A DNA stretch of 64,000 nt. It comes from Caballeronia catudaia. GTDB taxonomy: Bacteria; Pseudomonadota; Gammaproteobacteria; Burkholderiales; Burkholderiaceae. Of the stretch, positions 9,362 through 16,999 are shown piece by piece. The notes beneath the pieces are model-generated. The model did no database searches. It was given only the letters and a program-made list of their open reading frames with translations, and was not told the DNA's origin. Where the stretch lies: the NCBI RefSeq assembly GCF_001544755.2, contig NZ_FCOF02000018.1, positions 62,001 to 126,000 of the forward strand. Direction: 5' to 3'. Made by a program: the position numbers and the translations under genes. Position 1 is the first letter of the stretch. Every line of letters begins with the position of its first letter.

Positions 9362-9391
9362 TTGAAAAGACGCGCGTGCTGCGTTTAGAAT
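9362..9391 (+). promoter_or_regulatory. Candidate sigma-70 promoter for rarD
   Basis: TTGAAA at 9362-9367 and TAGAAT at 9386-9391 are separated by 18 bp, close to the sigma-70 consensus, and lie 60 bp before the rarD start. The remainder of the 400-bp divergent interval 9052-9451 holds no recognisable gene. Confidence 0.5.
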
Positions 9392-9451
9392 GCGCTCTCG
9401 CCGTTTCGATCGGCTTGCATTCACCTTCGCGCGCGAAAGCGCTTCTCTTCG

Positions 9452-10429
9452 ATGAATCAGCATGACCTGGGGCGCGGCATCGCGCTGTCCGTCGCCGCTT
9501 CCACGCTCTTCGCGCTGATGTCCGGCTATACGACGTGGCTCGCGCCGCTCGACGGACTCGACATTTTTGCCTGGCGCATCGTGTGGACGCTGCCCGGCGC
9601 GCTTGCGCTCGTCGCGCTGCGAAAGCGCTGGCCGCAATTATGCGCGCTCGTTGCGAAGCTCGCCAAAACGCCGCATCTGTTGCTCGGCTTCGCCGCCGCC
9701 GCCGCGCTGCTCGGCGTGCAGTTGTGGATCTTTCTCTGGGCGCCGCTGCACGGACGCGCGTTGGAAGTTTCGCTCGGCTATTTCCTCCTGCCGCTCGCGA
9801 TGGTGCTGCTCGGACGCTTCCATTACGGCGAGCGGCTCGATGGCTTTCAGTGGGCGGGCGTCGCCGCGGCGGCCGTCGGCGTTGCGCATGAGCTCGTCGT
9901 CACGCATGCGTTCGCGTGGCCCACGCTCGTCGTGATGCTCGGCTATCCGCCGTATTTCATATTGCGCCGCAGGCTCAACGCCGATCCGCTCGTGTCGTTC
10001 GCGGTCGAGATCATGTTGATGACGCCCGTCGCGGCAATCATGCTGTTCGTGCGCGGCTCGTTCACGGATGTCGCGGGCGAGCCGCATCTCTGGCTGCTGC
10101 TGTTGCCGGGGCTCGGCGCGTTGAGCACGATCGCGCTCGCGTCGTATCTGCGCGCGAGCCGTCATCTGCCGCTCGCGCTTTTCGGCATTCTCGGTTATGT
10201 GGAACCGGTGCTGCTCGTCGGCGTAGCCGTGCTGCTGCTGGGCGAGCCGTTTTCAGCGCGGCAGCTCGGGACTTATGTGCCGATCTGGATCGCGGTCGTG
10301 CTGACGGGCGTGCACAGCGCGCGGCTCCTGATGCGCGAGCGTTCGCGCAAACAGGCATTGCCGATGAGCGAGCATCACGCGAGCGTCGAGCATGAAACGG
10401 TGGCGGAGGAGATCGAGCGCGTCGAATGA
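9452..10429 (+). CDS. rarD: RarD/EamA-type ten-helix transporter
   Basis: The 325-residue protein has about ten hydrophobic helices and the RarD-type opening GIALSVAASTLFALMSGYTTW, in which a single helix is followed by the conserved WRIVWTLPGALALV. These are drug/metabolite transporter superfamily proteins of the inner membrane, usually linked to export of amino acids or antibiotics such as chloramphenicol. The substrate cannot be deduced. The hydrophilic tail after about residue 290 is ordinary. The stop is immediately followed by the end of the convergent Mpo1-like gene. Confidence 0.82.
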   Translation: MNQHDLGRGIALSVAASTLFALMSGYTTWLAPLDGLDIFAWRIVWTLPGALALVALRKRWPQLCALVAKLAKTPHLLLGFAAAAALLGVQLWIFLWAPLHGRALEVSLGYFLLPLAMVLLGRFHYGERLDGFQWAGVAAAAVGVAHELVVTHAFAWPTLVVMLGYPPYFILRRRLNADPLVSFAVEIMLMTPVAAIMLFVRGSFTDVAGEPHLWLLLLPGLGALSTIALASYLRASRHLPLALFGILGYVEPVLLVGVAVLLLGEPFSARQLGTYVPIWIAVVLTGVHSARLLMRERSRKQALPMSEHHASVEHETVAEEIERVE

Positions 10430-10948
10430 TCAGCGCGCGGTGCGCGCTTCGATGGCCTCGCGCAGATCGCGCATGAGACCGAGCCCGAACATAAGCTCGA
10501 CGAGAATGAAGAGCGGTCCGATCAATAGCCCGATGATGTCATCGACGAACGCGGGTTTGCGATGCTCATAGCGCACGTGTCCGACGAATTGAAACACCCA
10601 GCCGGTCACGAAGAGGCCGATGCCGATGGCGAGCCATACCGCCGTGTCGTGCGACGCCGCCCACTGCCCGAACGCCGCGCTCAACGCGGACACGCAACCC
10701 ATCGCGATGCCGAGCGGCACGTCGAGCCAAAGATAATAGAGCGTGGCGAGCGCGAACAGCACGCAGGCCGGCGTGAGCATGAACGCGCCTGAGAACACGG
10801 CCCATGCGGGTTTGCTCAGCAATGCGGCGATCGCGAGCACGATCAGAGGAATACCGATGAAGTGCGTGGCGACATTACGCCTGTCGCGATGATAAGCGGC
10901 GTATTGCGATAGCTGATCGGTCAGCGAGCGCATGGCGGGCGTCTCCAT
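10430..10948 (-). CDS. Mpo1-like (DUF962) membrane protein
   Basis: The 172-residue protein has four to five hydrophobic segments and the conserved pattern of the Mpo1/YGL010w family: YHRDRRNVATHFIGIPLIV near the N-terminus and FQFVGHVRYEHRKPAF plus LLIGPLFILVELMF near the C-terminus. Yeast Mpo1 is an iron-dependent dioxygenase that removes one carbon from 2-hydroxy fatty acids; the conserved His residues of that site are present here. The bacterial role is not established. The start at 10948 (METPAM) is one of two close candidates, the other being 10933. Confidence 0.72.
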   Translation of the reverse strand: METPAMRSLTDQLSQYAAYHRDRRNVATHFIGIPLIVLAIAALLSKPAWAVFSGAFMLTPACVLFALATLYYLWLDVPLGIAMGCVSALSAAFGQWAASHDTAVWLAIGIGLFVTGWVFQFVGHVRYEHRKPAFVDDIIGLLIGPLFILVELMFGLGLMRDLREAIEARTAR

Positions 10949-11021
10949 TGTTTCTTGTTTCACGCATGATAAGCCGCGCATCGACAGCGGCAACTAGCGT
11001 TTCCTTTAATGGAACGCAAAA

Positions 11022-11043
11022 AGGCGAGTCCGAAGACTCGCCT
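11022..11043 (-). terminator. Intrinsic terminator after the Ala/Lys-rich secreted protein gene
   Basis: AGGCGAGTC and GACTCGCCT form a perfect 9-bp stem around a CGAA loop. On the minus strand the stem is followed by TTTTT, the canonical form of a Rho-independent terminator, 65 bp after the stop of the gene at 11109-11582. Confidence 0.8.
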
Positions 11044-11108
11044 GAATCAAACGCACTGGATTGTTGATATGCAATGCCCAGTGCGCGATGCGATGACGCC
11101 GGCCTCCC

Positions 11109-11582
11109 TTACTTCTTCGCCGCGTCTACTTTCGCATCGGCGGCCGACTTGTTAGCGTCGCTTTGTGCTTCGACTTTTTCCTTGTCGGCCTTCGCTTGCG
11201 CCACGTTGGCATCCTTCGCTGCATCCTGCTTCTTCTTGTCGGCCTTGGACTGCGCAGCGTGCTTTTTCTTGTCGGCTTTCGCCTGTGCCTTGGCGGCATC
11301 ACCGCGGGCGTCGGAAGCTTGTTCCGGCGTGGTCGCCTGCGCTACTTTCGCGGCTTCCTTGTTGGCGTCGGCTTGCGCCGATGCCTTGTCCTCGTTCGCC
11401 GATGCCTGTGCTTTCGCGGCATCGTGCTGCGCTTCCGCCTTCTTCTTGTTGGCGGTCGCCTGGGCTTCGGCCTTTTCGTTGTTGGCCTTCAGTTGCGCTT
11501 TGCCGGCATCGGTCGTGGCAGTTTGCGCGAATGCGGTGGAGACGAGCATGGCGGATGCGAGAGCAGCGACGATCTTCTTCAT
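11109..11582 (-). CDS. Secreted Ala/Lys-rich coiled-coil protein
   Basis: The 157-residue product has a clear signal peptide (MKKIVAALASAMLVSTAFA, cleavage near AFA-QT). The mature part is almost entirely A, K, D, Q, E and N in imperfect repeats such as AKAQAKADKKK. This composition predicts a long charged helix, resembling histone H1-like or LEA-like low-complexity proteins. A GGGAG ribosome-binding site lies at the proper distance before the ATG, and a perfect intrinsic terminator follows, so the gene is real. No function can be assigned; a periplasmic protective or envelope role is only a guess. Confidence 0.75.
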   Translation of the reverse strand: MKKIVAALASAMLVSTAFAQTATTDAGKAQLKANNEKAEAQATANKKKAEAQHDAAKAQASANEDKASAQADANKEAAKVAQATTPEQASDARGDAAKAQAKADKKKHAAQSKADKKKQDAAKDANVAQAKADKEKVEAQSDANKSAADAKVDAAKK

Positions 11583-11986
11583 GGATTAACTCCCTTGGAT
11601 CTTTTTAATGAGGACGCGTGGCGCAGTGCGCCGCGCTGACGATGAAAACGCCTTGTCCGTCGATATAGTTGACGTTCTTCTGGTGACAAAGCGTAACCAG
11701 TGGCGAGCAAATGAAACGGCATGCAGTAAAAGCGGCTGAGCCGACCGCTCTATACGCTTCGTGTTACCGGATGCGCGCGAAAGCTTGTTACGATTCGGCG
11801 AATTCGCATCGATTTGTAACTGTGCCCAAGGTAATTGGGTATCCGAACTAAATTCTCTTTGGGCGAATTCCCGACGCCGCATTTGTAATCGTTGAAATGC
11901 GCGGTTACCAACTGCAGCAGTTATTTCTTAGCCGACTGCTTAAGATGACTTCCATGAACCCGGCCTGTCGGGAAATGGAGAAGCTC
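11583..11986. other. 404-bp divergent intergenic region
   Basis: This stretch separates two divergent secreted-protein genes and must hold both promoters and the GGGAG and GGAG ribosome-binding sites at its ends. It is richer in A/T than its surroundings between 11640 and 11900. I see no convincing open frame, RNA gene or strong hairpin in it. Confidence 0.5.
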
Positions 11987-12334
11987 ATGAAACGCGCAGC
12001 AATCGTCTTGATGATGATCGGTAGTTTGACGGTAGCGGGCCAGGCATTGGCGCATGGACATGGCGGCGGCGGGCGTCACGGCGGCGGCGGCGGCGACGGC
12101 GACGGCGGTGCGATCGTCGGCGCGCTGATCGGCGGCGCGGTGCTTGGCGCGCTGGTGACATCGGTCGCCAATGCACAACCGGTGTACGCGCAGCCGGCGT
12201 ATGCGCAACCGGCGTATGCGCAGCCTGTCTATGAAGAGCCCGCTTATGCGCAGCCGGCTTATGCCCAGCCTGCGCAGCCGCCCGGCTATTGCTACGACAA
12301 CTATCGTCGCGCCTACGTGCCTTGCGGCTATTGA
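11987..12334 (+). CDS. Secreted glycine-zipper protein with YAQPA repeats
   Basis: From the ATG at 11987 (GGAG 7 bp upstream) the 115-residue protein has a signal peptide ending near VAGQALA-HG. A His/Gly/Asp-rich stretch follows, then a hydrophobic glycine-zipper segment (AIVGALIGGAVLGALV), then five to six copies of YAQPA-like pentapeptides, and a CYDNYRRAYVPCGY tail with two Cys. Glycine-zipper segments of this type occur in outer-membrane or envelope stress proteins. The DNA repeats at about 12175-12270 encode the pentapeptides and are not a separate element. Function unknown. Confidence 0.75.
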   Translation: MKRAAIVLMMIGSLTVAGQALAHGHGGGGRHGGGGGDGDGGAIVGALIGGAVLGALVTSVANAQPVYAQPAYAQPAYAQPVYEEPAYAQPAYAQPAQPPGYCYDNYRRAYVPCGY

Positions 12335-12432
12335 TTCGATTTCAAGCGCGGCACGCCCCTTGCGCTAATCCCGGCACGGTTGTGGCGTCCGATGCGTTGC
12401 CACGACCGATATGCAAACTCGGGAGGCATGCA

Positions 12433-12777
12433 ATGAACGCGATGACGAAGAAGCTGGTTATTTCGGCCCTGGTGCTGGGCTTGTCGGGCGGCGCTTATGC
12501 GCAAGCGGGCGGTTCTATGGGCGCAGGCGGCAATGGGTCGTCGGGGTCCGGATCGGCGGCGGGCGGCAAGGGCGGCGGCGTCGGCATGAGCGGCACCGGC
12601 ATGGGCGGATCGGCGGACGGCACGGCGGGCACCGGCGCGAAGAGCGGCATGGGCAACGACGCCACCAACGGCATGAGCCAGGATCAGGGCACCGTGCAAC
12701 GCAGCGCGCCGAACAACGGCAACATGAATTCGGGCGGCATGAAGTCGGACGGGACCGGCACGCACAAGGCTTATTGA
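12433..12777 (+). CDS. Secreted Gly/Ser/Met-rich small protein
   Basis: The ATG at 12433 follows a strong GGGAGG site. The 114-residue product has a signal peptide (KKLVISALVLGLSGGAYA) followed by a low-complexity chain of Gly, Ser, Met and Asn with motifs such as GMGGSADGTAGTG, likely disordered in the periplasm. Such proteins are common and poorly characterised in Burkholderiaceae. It follows another small secreted protein gene by about 100 bp in the same direction. No functional motif is seen. Confidence 0.68.
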   Translation: MNAMTKKLVISALVLGLSGGAYAQAGGSMGAGGNGSSGSGSAAGGKGGGVGMSGTGMGGSADGTAGTGAKSGMGNDATNGMSQDQGTVQRSAPNNGNMNSGGMKSDGTGTHKAY

Positions 12778-12908
12778 TACGGTGCCAGCGCACGCGGGTG
12801 CGATCGCCGCAGCGTCGCGATGATGCGAAAAGCGGCATCCGCCCGGCGGCGGCGCGCAATTACAAATAGACGAGAAACAGATTCGATGCGCCTCGATCGG
12901 CGCGAGAG

Positions 12909-13475
12909 TTACTGACCGCTCGCCGACGCCGCATCCACCGCTGCGGCCGGTTCGAAGGTCTTCGCGCGCAAGCTGACCTTTTGGGCATAGGCGCGCGATC
13001 CGCCGTAGCTCTTCAGCGCGGCGTCGAGATCGCCTTGGGCGGACTTCATATAGCTGTGCAGGATTGCCGAGCCGGTTTCGATGTTGTCTTCCGGGTCCGT
13101 CAGATCCACGTTGCGCACGAGCTTCTTGTGCGCAGACGGCACCACCTGCATCAGCCCCGTTGCGTTATTCGGCCCTATGGCCGTTTCCTTGAAGCGCGAT
13201 TCGATCGAAATGATGGCGAGCAGAAGCGCCGGCGGAAGCGAATATTTCGAAGCCGACGACATGACCGCCGACGCGATGGTCTGTGCCTTTTCGCGCGCCA
13301 CGCCGAATTTCCGGGTCAGCATTTCCGAAATCTTGTGACCGGCTTCCTGTGTCTTCGGATCCTGCGCGACGGTGTCGCTCGCGGCGATGCCCGTCTGCGC
13401 TTCCTGCGCGAGCGAGGTTTGCGCTGAACTCAGCGAGGCGGCAAGAACGGCAAAGATGACGAGGAAACGGCGCAT
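12909..13475 (-). CDS. Periplasmic lytic transglycosylase, SLT (goose-lysozyme-like) domain
   Basis: The 188-residue protein has an N-terminal signal peptide (about 1-23) and one SLT domain at about 75-170. The catalytic Glu is in IISIESRFKETAIGPNNATG, followed by GLMQVVPSAHKK and a later ALKSYGGS motif, all typical of Slt70/MltE-type enzymes that cut peptidoglycan between MurNAc and GlcNAc. Length suits a minimal enzyme without extra binding domains. It is monocistronic by position; the upstream A/T-rich stretch 13495-13525 probably holds its promoter. Confidence 0.85.
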   Translation of the reverse strand: MRRFLVIFAVLAASLSSAQTSLAQEAQTGIAASDTVAQDPKTQEAGHKISEMLTRKFGVAREKAQTIASAVMSSASKYSLPPALLLAIISIESRFKETAIGPNNATGLMQVVPSAHKKLVRNVDLTDPEDNIETGSAILHSYMKSAQGDLDAALKSYGGSRAYAQKVSLRAKTFEPAAAVDAASASGQ

Positions 13476-13544
13476 CGGATGGGGAGATCAAAGCGGAACC
13501 GCATTATAGCCATATAAAAAATCCTTGTGGATCATGGACTTGTC

Positions 13545-13850
13545 TTAAATCCGATGTTTCGTTTCGCAAGCCGGCATGTTTTTACGTGCGCTCGGCGCGT
13601 TTCGCCGAGGGCGCCGAAATACCCTCGCCGGAGAGAATGGCAGCGCGCCCGCCCCCGCGCGGAGCAGGCTGCCCGCGACCGTCGCGGCGTGAAACGTGGG
13701 AATCGAAAGCAGAGAGAAGTCGATGGCCGGATTCGGCGCGCGGCGGCAATGCAACACCGTCGCGCGAAACAGCAGCAGGCCGACCGCGACGCAGATCCAC
13801 GGCACGCCCGCCGGCAGCACGCCGCGACCGGCGCTTTCGATGCCGATCAT
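13545..13850 (-). pseudogene. Remnant of a DHA2-type MFS transporter
   Basis: The minus-strand reading frame contains IDFSLLSIPTFHAATVAG followed by SLLRAGAGALPF. This pattern is characteristic of the middle of 14-helix DHA2/EmrB-type drug transporters, where it continues into more membrane helices. Here the sequence after ALPF switches to an Arg-rich, non-membrane reading, and nothing upstream supplies the first half; the HD-domain gene ends 22 bp away. I read it as a decayed fragment of about 90 codons. It could instead be a chance membrane-like frame, so confidence is moderate. Confidence 0.5.
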
Positions 13851-13871
13851 GAACAGGCGCTCCGGTGCGCG

Positions 13872-14426
13872 TCAGCTTCGCGAAAGCGCGACGTCCGCCG
13901 CCATTTCCATGAAATGCGGCAGCCCGGGCGTGACGCGATGCGCGTCCTTCGCTTCGTCGTCCCAGCGGCGCAATGCGATTGCATCGTTCGCGTAAGGCTT
14001 CGCGAGGAAGGCTTGCGCGGCTTCATCGTCGAATACGCCGCCTTGCAGTTGCAGACTGCGCACCGAATCCGCCGACAAACGCGCGTGATACAACGGATCG
14101 ATCGCGCACAGGCAGCGCTTCGCATCGACGTGCTGGCGGATCGGTTCGAGCACGGCATCGGAAAAAAGCGGGCGCAGGAACGGCAGCGCGTAATACTGGT
14201 GCAGATCGTCGATGCCGCGTTTGCTCGGCGTTTCGCCCTGCAGGTTCAGCAAATGCCCGAGATCGTGCAGCAAAGCAGCGACGACGAGCTCGCGGCTCGC
14301 GCCCGCCTCTTCGGCGAGCGCGGCGCTCTGCAACGCGTGCTGCAACTGCGTGACCGGCTCGCCGCTATAGGCGATCGAGCCGTGCTTGCCGAAGAGACGC
14401 CGGATATCGTCGAGTGAAAGCGCCAT
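13872..14426 (-). CDS. PhnZ-like HD-domain protein, possible diiron oxygenase
   Basis: The 184-residue protein has an HD fold with His30 (QLQHALQSA), His54-Asp55 (LLHDLGH), His76 (LHQYYALPFL), His99 (IRQHVDAK) and Asp156/157 (RWDDEAK). It also has Tyr20 and Glu23 in AYSGEPVTQ just before the first His. In PhnZ, a mixed-valent diiron oxygenase that cleaves 2-amino-1-hydroxyethylphosphonate, the same Tyr/Glu pair and six ligands form the active site. Ordinary HD hydrolases lack the pair. No phosphonate gene or PhnY partner is nearby, so the substrate is open; a plain phosphohydrolase is the fallback. Confidence 0.75.
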   Translation of the reverse strand: MALSLDDIRRLFGKHGSIAYSGEPVTQLQHALQSAALAEEAGASRELVVAALLHDLGHLLNLQGETPSKRGIDDLHQYYALPFLRPLFSDAVLEPIRQHVDAKRCLCAIDPLYHARLSADSVRSLQLQGGVFDDEAAQAFLAKPYANDAIALRRWDDEAKDAHRVTPGLPHFMEMAADVALSRS

Positions 14427-14525
14427 CGTGAGGAAACCGTCGAGCGGGTATGCTCAAAGCACGAAACGCGCGATTCTCGCAGGCTTTCATGACGCGACGA
14501 TGGCTGTGTTGCGCCGGATAACACG

Positions 14526-14846
14526 ATGCCTTTCTTCTTCAGCCGCCACGTGGCGCTTGCCGGACTCGATCGCGCATCGCGCCGCGACGTGCGCCGCATC
14601 GCGTGGCATTTCGCGCAACGGCACTGGAGCCTGCACGCGCCGGCGTTCGCGTGGGTCATTTTCGTGTTGCTGCATACGCGCTATCACGTCGTGCCCGAAG
14701 GGCGCGACTATCTTCTGATCACGCTCGTCATTTTCGTGCTCGCGGTCGTCAATATCCGGCTGCATATCGGGCGCTATCTAAAGCCCGCGCGGGCCATTCA
14801 CGATGCGCTCGGAAGCGCGGCGGCGCGCTCGGTCATCGGCCGATAA
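14526..14846 (+). CDS. Small two-helix membrane protein of unknown function
   Basis: The 106-residue product has two hydrophobic segments (about 40-52 and 63-78) framed by Arg/His-rich ends. It reads as a small inner-membrane protein. No family is recognised. Codon pattern fits the surroundings and it lies divergent from the HD gene with about 100 bp between them. It could be a DUF of the 2TM type. Confidence 0.55.
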   Translation: MPFFFSRHVALAGLDRASRRDVRRIAWHFAQRHWSLHAPAFAWVIFVLLHTRYHVVPEGRDYLLITLVIFVLAVVNIRLHIGRYLKPARAIHDALGSAAARSVIGR

Positions 14847-14933
14847 GCGCCTCTGTTGCAATGCCACATCTCGCGAAAGGACCCCGTTTTTTGCGTGTTA
14901 CGATGATCGGCACCCGTATCCACCGAACGCAAG

Positions 14934-15578
14934 ATGGCAACGCTATATGAAACGCTCGGCGTGAACGAGCACGCCACTGAAGAAGAAATCAAACGCGCGT
15001 ATCGCAAAGCGGCGATGCGCTGTCATCCCGACCGCAACGCGGGCAATGAGGTCGCCGCCCGCGCGAAGTTCCAGGAAATAAAAGAAGCCTACGCCATACT
15101 GTCCGACCCCGCGCAGCGCGAGGTGTACGACCGTATCTATGCCGAAGAGATGCGCCGCTGGGAAGAGCGCACGCGCAAGGAGGAAGCGGAGCGCGAGGCC
15201 CGCGAAGCGAAGGCGCGCAAGGCACGCGAAGCGCGTGAAGCGAAAGAGCGCGAAGCACGCGAGGCGCTCTATGCGAAGCGCGTATCGCTCGCGATGCGTT
15301 TCGCATCGCAAGGTCATAACCGCGATGTCGTGTTCGGCGTGCTGCTCGGCGCGCAATGCGACGAATCCACGGCACGGCAGATCGCCGATAGCGCGATCGC
15401 GCTGCATGAATCGCGTCAGGCGAAGGAAAAACGGGAAGCGCGCGAGAAAGAACCCGGCGTCGAGCAACGAGAGGAAAAGCCGGAAGAGAAGCTGGAAAAG
15501 AAGGAAGCCGCCACCGCCGGCGTTGCGAATCCGCTCGGCGCAATGTGGTTTCAGTTCCTCAACAATATGCGTTTGTAG
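14934..15578 (+). CDS. J-domain (DnaJ-like) protein with charged coiled-coil tail
   Basis: Residues 1-68 form a complete J domain: LYETLGVNEHATEEEIKRAY, then the HPD motif in RCHPDRNAGN, then FQEIKEAYAILSDP. J domains stimulate the ATPase of DnaK-type Hsp70 chaperones. The rest (about 70-130) is an Arg/Glu/Ala coiled coil with KEREAREA-like repeats, then a short globular part and a Glu/Lys-rich tail. The Gly/Phe region, zinc finger and client-binding domain of DnaJ are absent, so it is a specialised co-chaperone with unknown client. 214 residues. Confidence 0.82.
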   Translation: MATLYETLGVNEHATEEEIKRAYRKAAMRCHPDRNAGNEVAARAKFQEIKEAYAILSDPAQREVYDRIYAEEMRRWEERTRKEEAEREAREAKARKAREAREAKEREAREALYAKRVSLAMRFASQGHNRDVVFGVLLGAQCDESTARQIADSAIALHESRQAKEKREAREKEPGVEQREEKPEEKLEKKEAATAGVANPLGAMWFQFLNNMRL

Positions 15579-15667
15579 TTGTCGACTGCTTTCGCGAGGA
15601 ACGCCCTGTCTCTCAGCGGGGCGGCTAAAAACGGATTCGAATCGAACTATCCTGAAGAGGCGTTGAA

Positions 15668-15916
15668 TCAGGCCGCGAGCCGTTCGCCGCGCATGTTGTT
15701 TCGCTTCGGCGCGGGCGGATAGACACACCAGTGTCCATCATCGTGACGGAAGAAGAACAGCGCCCTCGATGCCGCCCCTTGCAATGCCTCGACGCAGACA
15801 TAACGGCGTCCATCGGAACGCGTGCGGCTGAACTGCCTCACATGCACCGGAACACTGCCCGGCGCGAGCCATTTGTCGACCTGGTAACGAAGGGACCGCT
15901 CATTCGCGCATTTCAT
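15668..15916 (-). CDS. Small hypothetical protein
   Basis: The 82-residue reading frame has no recognised domain. It is Arg-rich with an aromatic centre (ALFFFRHDDGHWCVYPP) and no signal peptide or membrane helix. It looks like a conserved small Burkholderiaceae protein, since the codon usage is consistent, but I cannot exclude a spurious frame. It stands alone, convergent with the J-domain gene. Confidence 0.4.
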   Translation of the reverse strand: MKCANERSLRYQVDKWLAPGSVPVHVRQFSRTRSDGRRYVCVEALQGAASRALFFFRHDDGHWCVYPPAPKRNNMRGERLAA

Positions 15917-16258
15917 TTTTCAGTCTCCAGCCCGCGACATTCATGATCGGGTTATCGGCAGATCGCGCCAATGTTTAAAGCCCCGTCATCAAACCCCCGC
16001 CGCGACGCACCACATTCCTGAGAAAGCACTTTAACTCTACGCCTGGATTCCATGCGCAGTGCCCGTTTTTGCAAAATAGCAACAGCGAGCTTTCACGCGT
16101 CTTTGCCATGCCTTCCTTCATGCGGGACGCATAACGCTATGACTTATCGTCGTGCAACGCGATGCGACGGTATGTGCGCGATCGGTCATATGAAAGGGCC
16201 AATGCGTACGCTACCCGTCACTCGATACCAAGCGAACGCCGTGCCTGCGCCGTGCGAA
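15917..16258. other. 342-bp gene-free stretch
   Basis: Between the small hypothetical protein and the VOC gene I see no frame with protein-like composition, no tRNA-like fold and no strong hairpin. It presumably contains the promoter of the gene at 15668-15916 and trailing sequence of the VOC operon. Confidence 0.4.
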
Positions 16259-16642
16259 TCAAAGCGGGCGTGCGAAGCTCAGTTCATGACCGTCGGGATC
16301 GGTGAGATGGAAGTAGCGCTCGTTCCAGGGCGCATCGCGCGGCGTGAATTGCGGCTCGATGCCGTGCGCCACCGCCTTCCGATAGAACGCGTCCACATCG
16401 GACACGTAGATGATGACGCGGCCCCAGAACTGGATCGGGCCGTGCGTCTCGCTGGTGAGATTGAGATATGAAGCACCGAGCGCGAACGAAGTGAACGCCT
16501 CGTTCGCGCCGCCATACAGCATGCGAAAGCCGAGCGCTTCATAGAAGCGCACCGCGCGCGGCATGTCATGCGTCGCGAGCGTGATTGCGCTCAATGCTTC
16601 GACGTGCGCGTCGCCGCCGTCTTGCCGATGATCGCCGCTCAT
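16259..16642 (-). CDS. VOC (glyoxalase/bleomycin-resistance) family protein
   Basis: The 127-residue protein has the beta-alpha-beta-beta-beta VOC fold in two halves: LATHDMPRAVRFYEALGFRM, then YLNLTSETHGPIQFWGRVIIYVSDVDAFYR (quoted motif: VIIYVSDVDAFYRKA), and the closing FHLTDPDGHELSFARPL with the metal-binding DPDGHELSF. VOC proteins are metal-dependent lyases, dioxygenases or binding proteins; the substrate cannot be told. Its start overlaps the stop of the upstream 107-residue gene (ATGA), so the two are translationally coupled. Confidence 0.78.
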   Translation of the reverse strand: MSGDHRQDGGDAHVEALSAITLATHDMPRAVRFYEALGFRMLYGGANEAFTSFALGASYLNLTSETHGPIQFWGRVIIYVSDVDAFYRKAVAHGIEPQFTPRDAPWNERYFHLTDPDGHELSFARPL

Positions 16643-16962
16643 CCCGGATGATGTTGATGCGATACGAGCGGCAATACCGAAAGATCCGGATGCGTGCCAT
16701 CGACGATGCTTCTACCGATATGCCGCGCATCGTCCACGGCGTCCTCCGCGGTCTTGTAGGCGTCGTCGCCGTCCGCGTGGAAATGCACCGCTTCACCGGG
16801 CGCGTTCGCGTCCGCGCCGGGCCTGCACACATGACCGATATACACGTAGCGCTCGGCTTTGCTCGGCGGCGCATGCTCGGGCGTCGGCTTCAATTGCGGC
16901 AGCACGTGGATCTGGAATCCTTCGTAATCGAAGACATGCCATTGAGCGGGATCGTCGGGCAT
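16639..16962 (-). CDS. Conserved hypothetical protein, 107 residues
   Basis: The product is hydrophilic and His-rich (EAVHFHADGDDAYKTAEDA) with no signal peptide or helix, and no family is recognised. It begins MPDDPAQWHVFDYEGFQIHV. It overlaps the downstream VOC gene by four bases, so the pair forms a small operon. The YVYIGHVCRPGADANAP segment suggests a compact beta-rich protein. Function unknown. Confidence 0.6.
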   Translation of the reverse strand: MPDDPAQWHVFDYEGFQIHVLPQLKPTPEHAPPSKAERYVYIGHVCRPGADANAPGEAVHFHADGDDAYKTAEDAVDDARHIGRSIVDGTHPDLSVLPLVSHQHHPG

Positions 16963-16999
16963 GATCGCCTCCTTTGTAGTGTTCGCTCGCGAATCAACG

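Noticed and set aside
12175..12270. Tandem DNA repeats resembling a short array
   Set aside because: Units encode YAQPA pentapeptides in frame within the glycine-zipper protein; there are no unique spacers, so it is not CRISPR.
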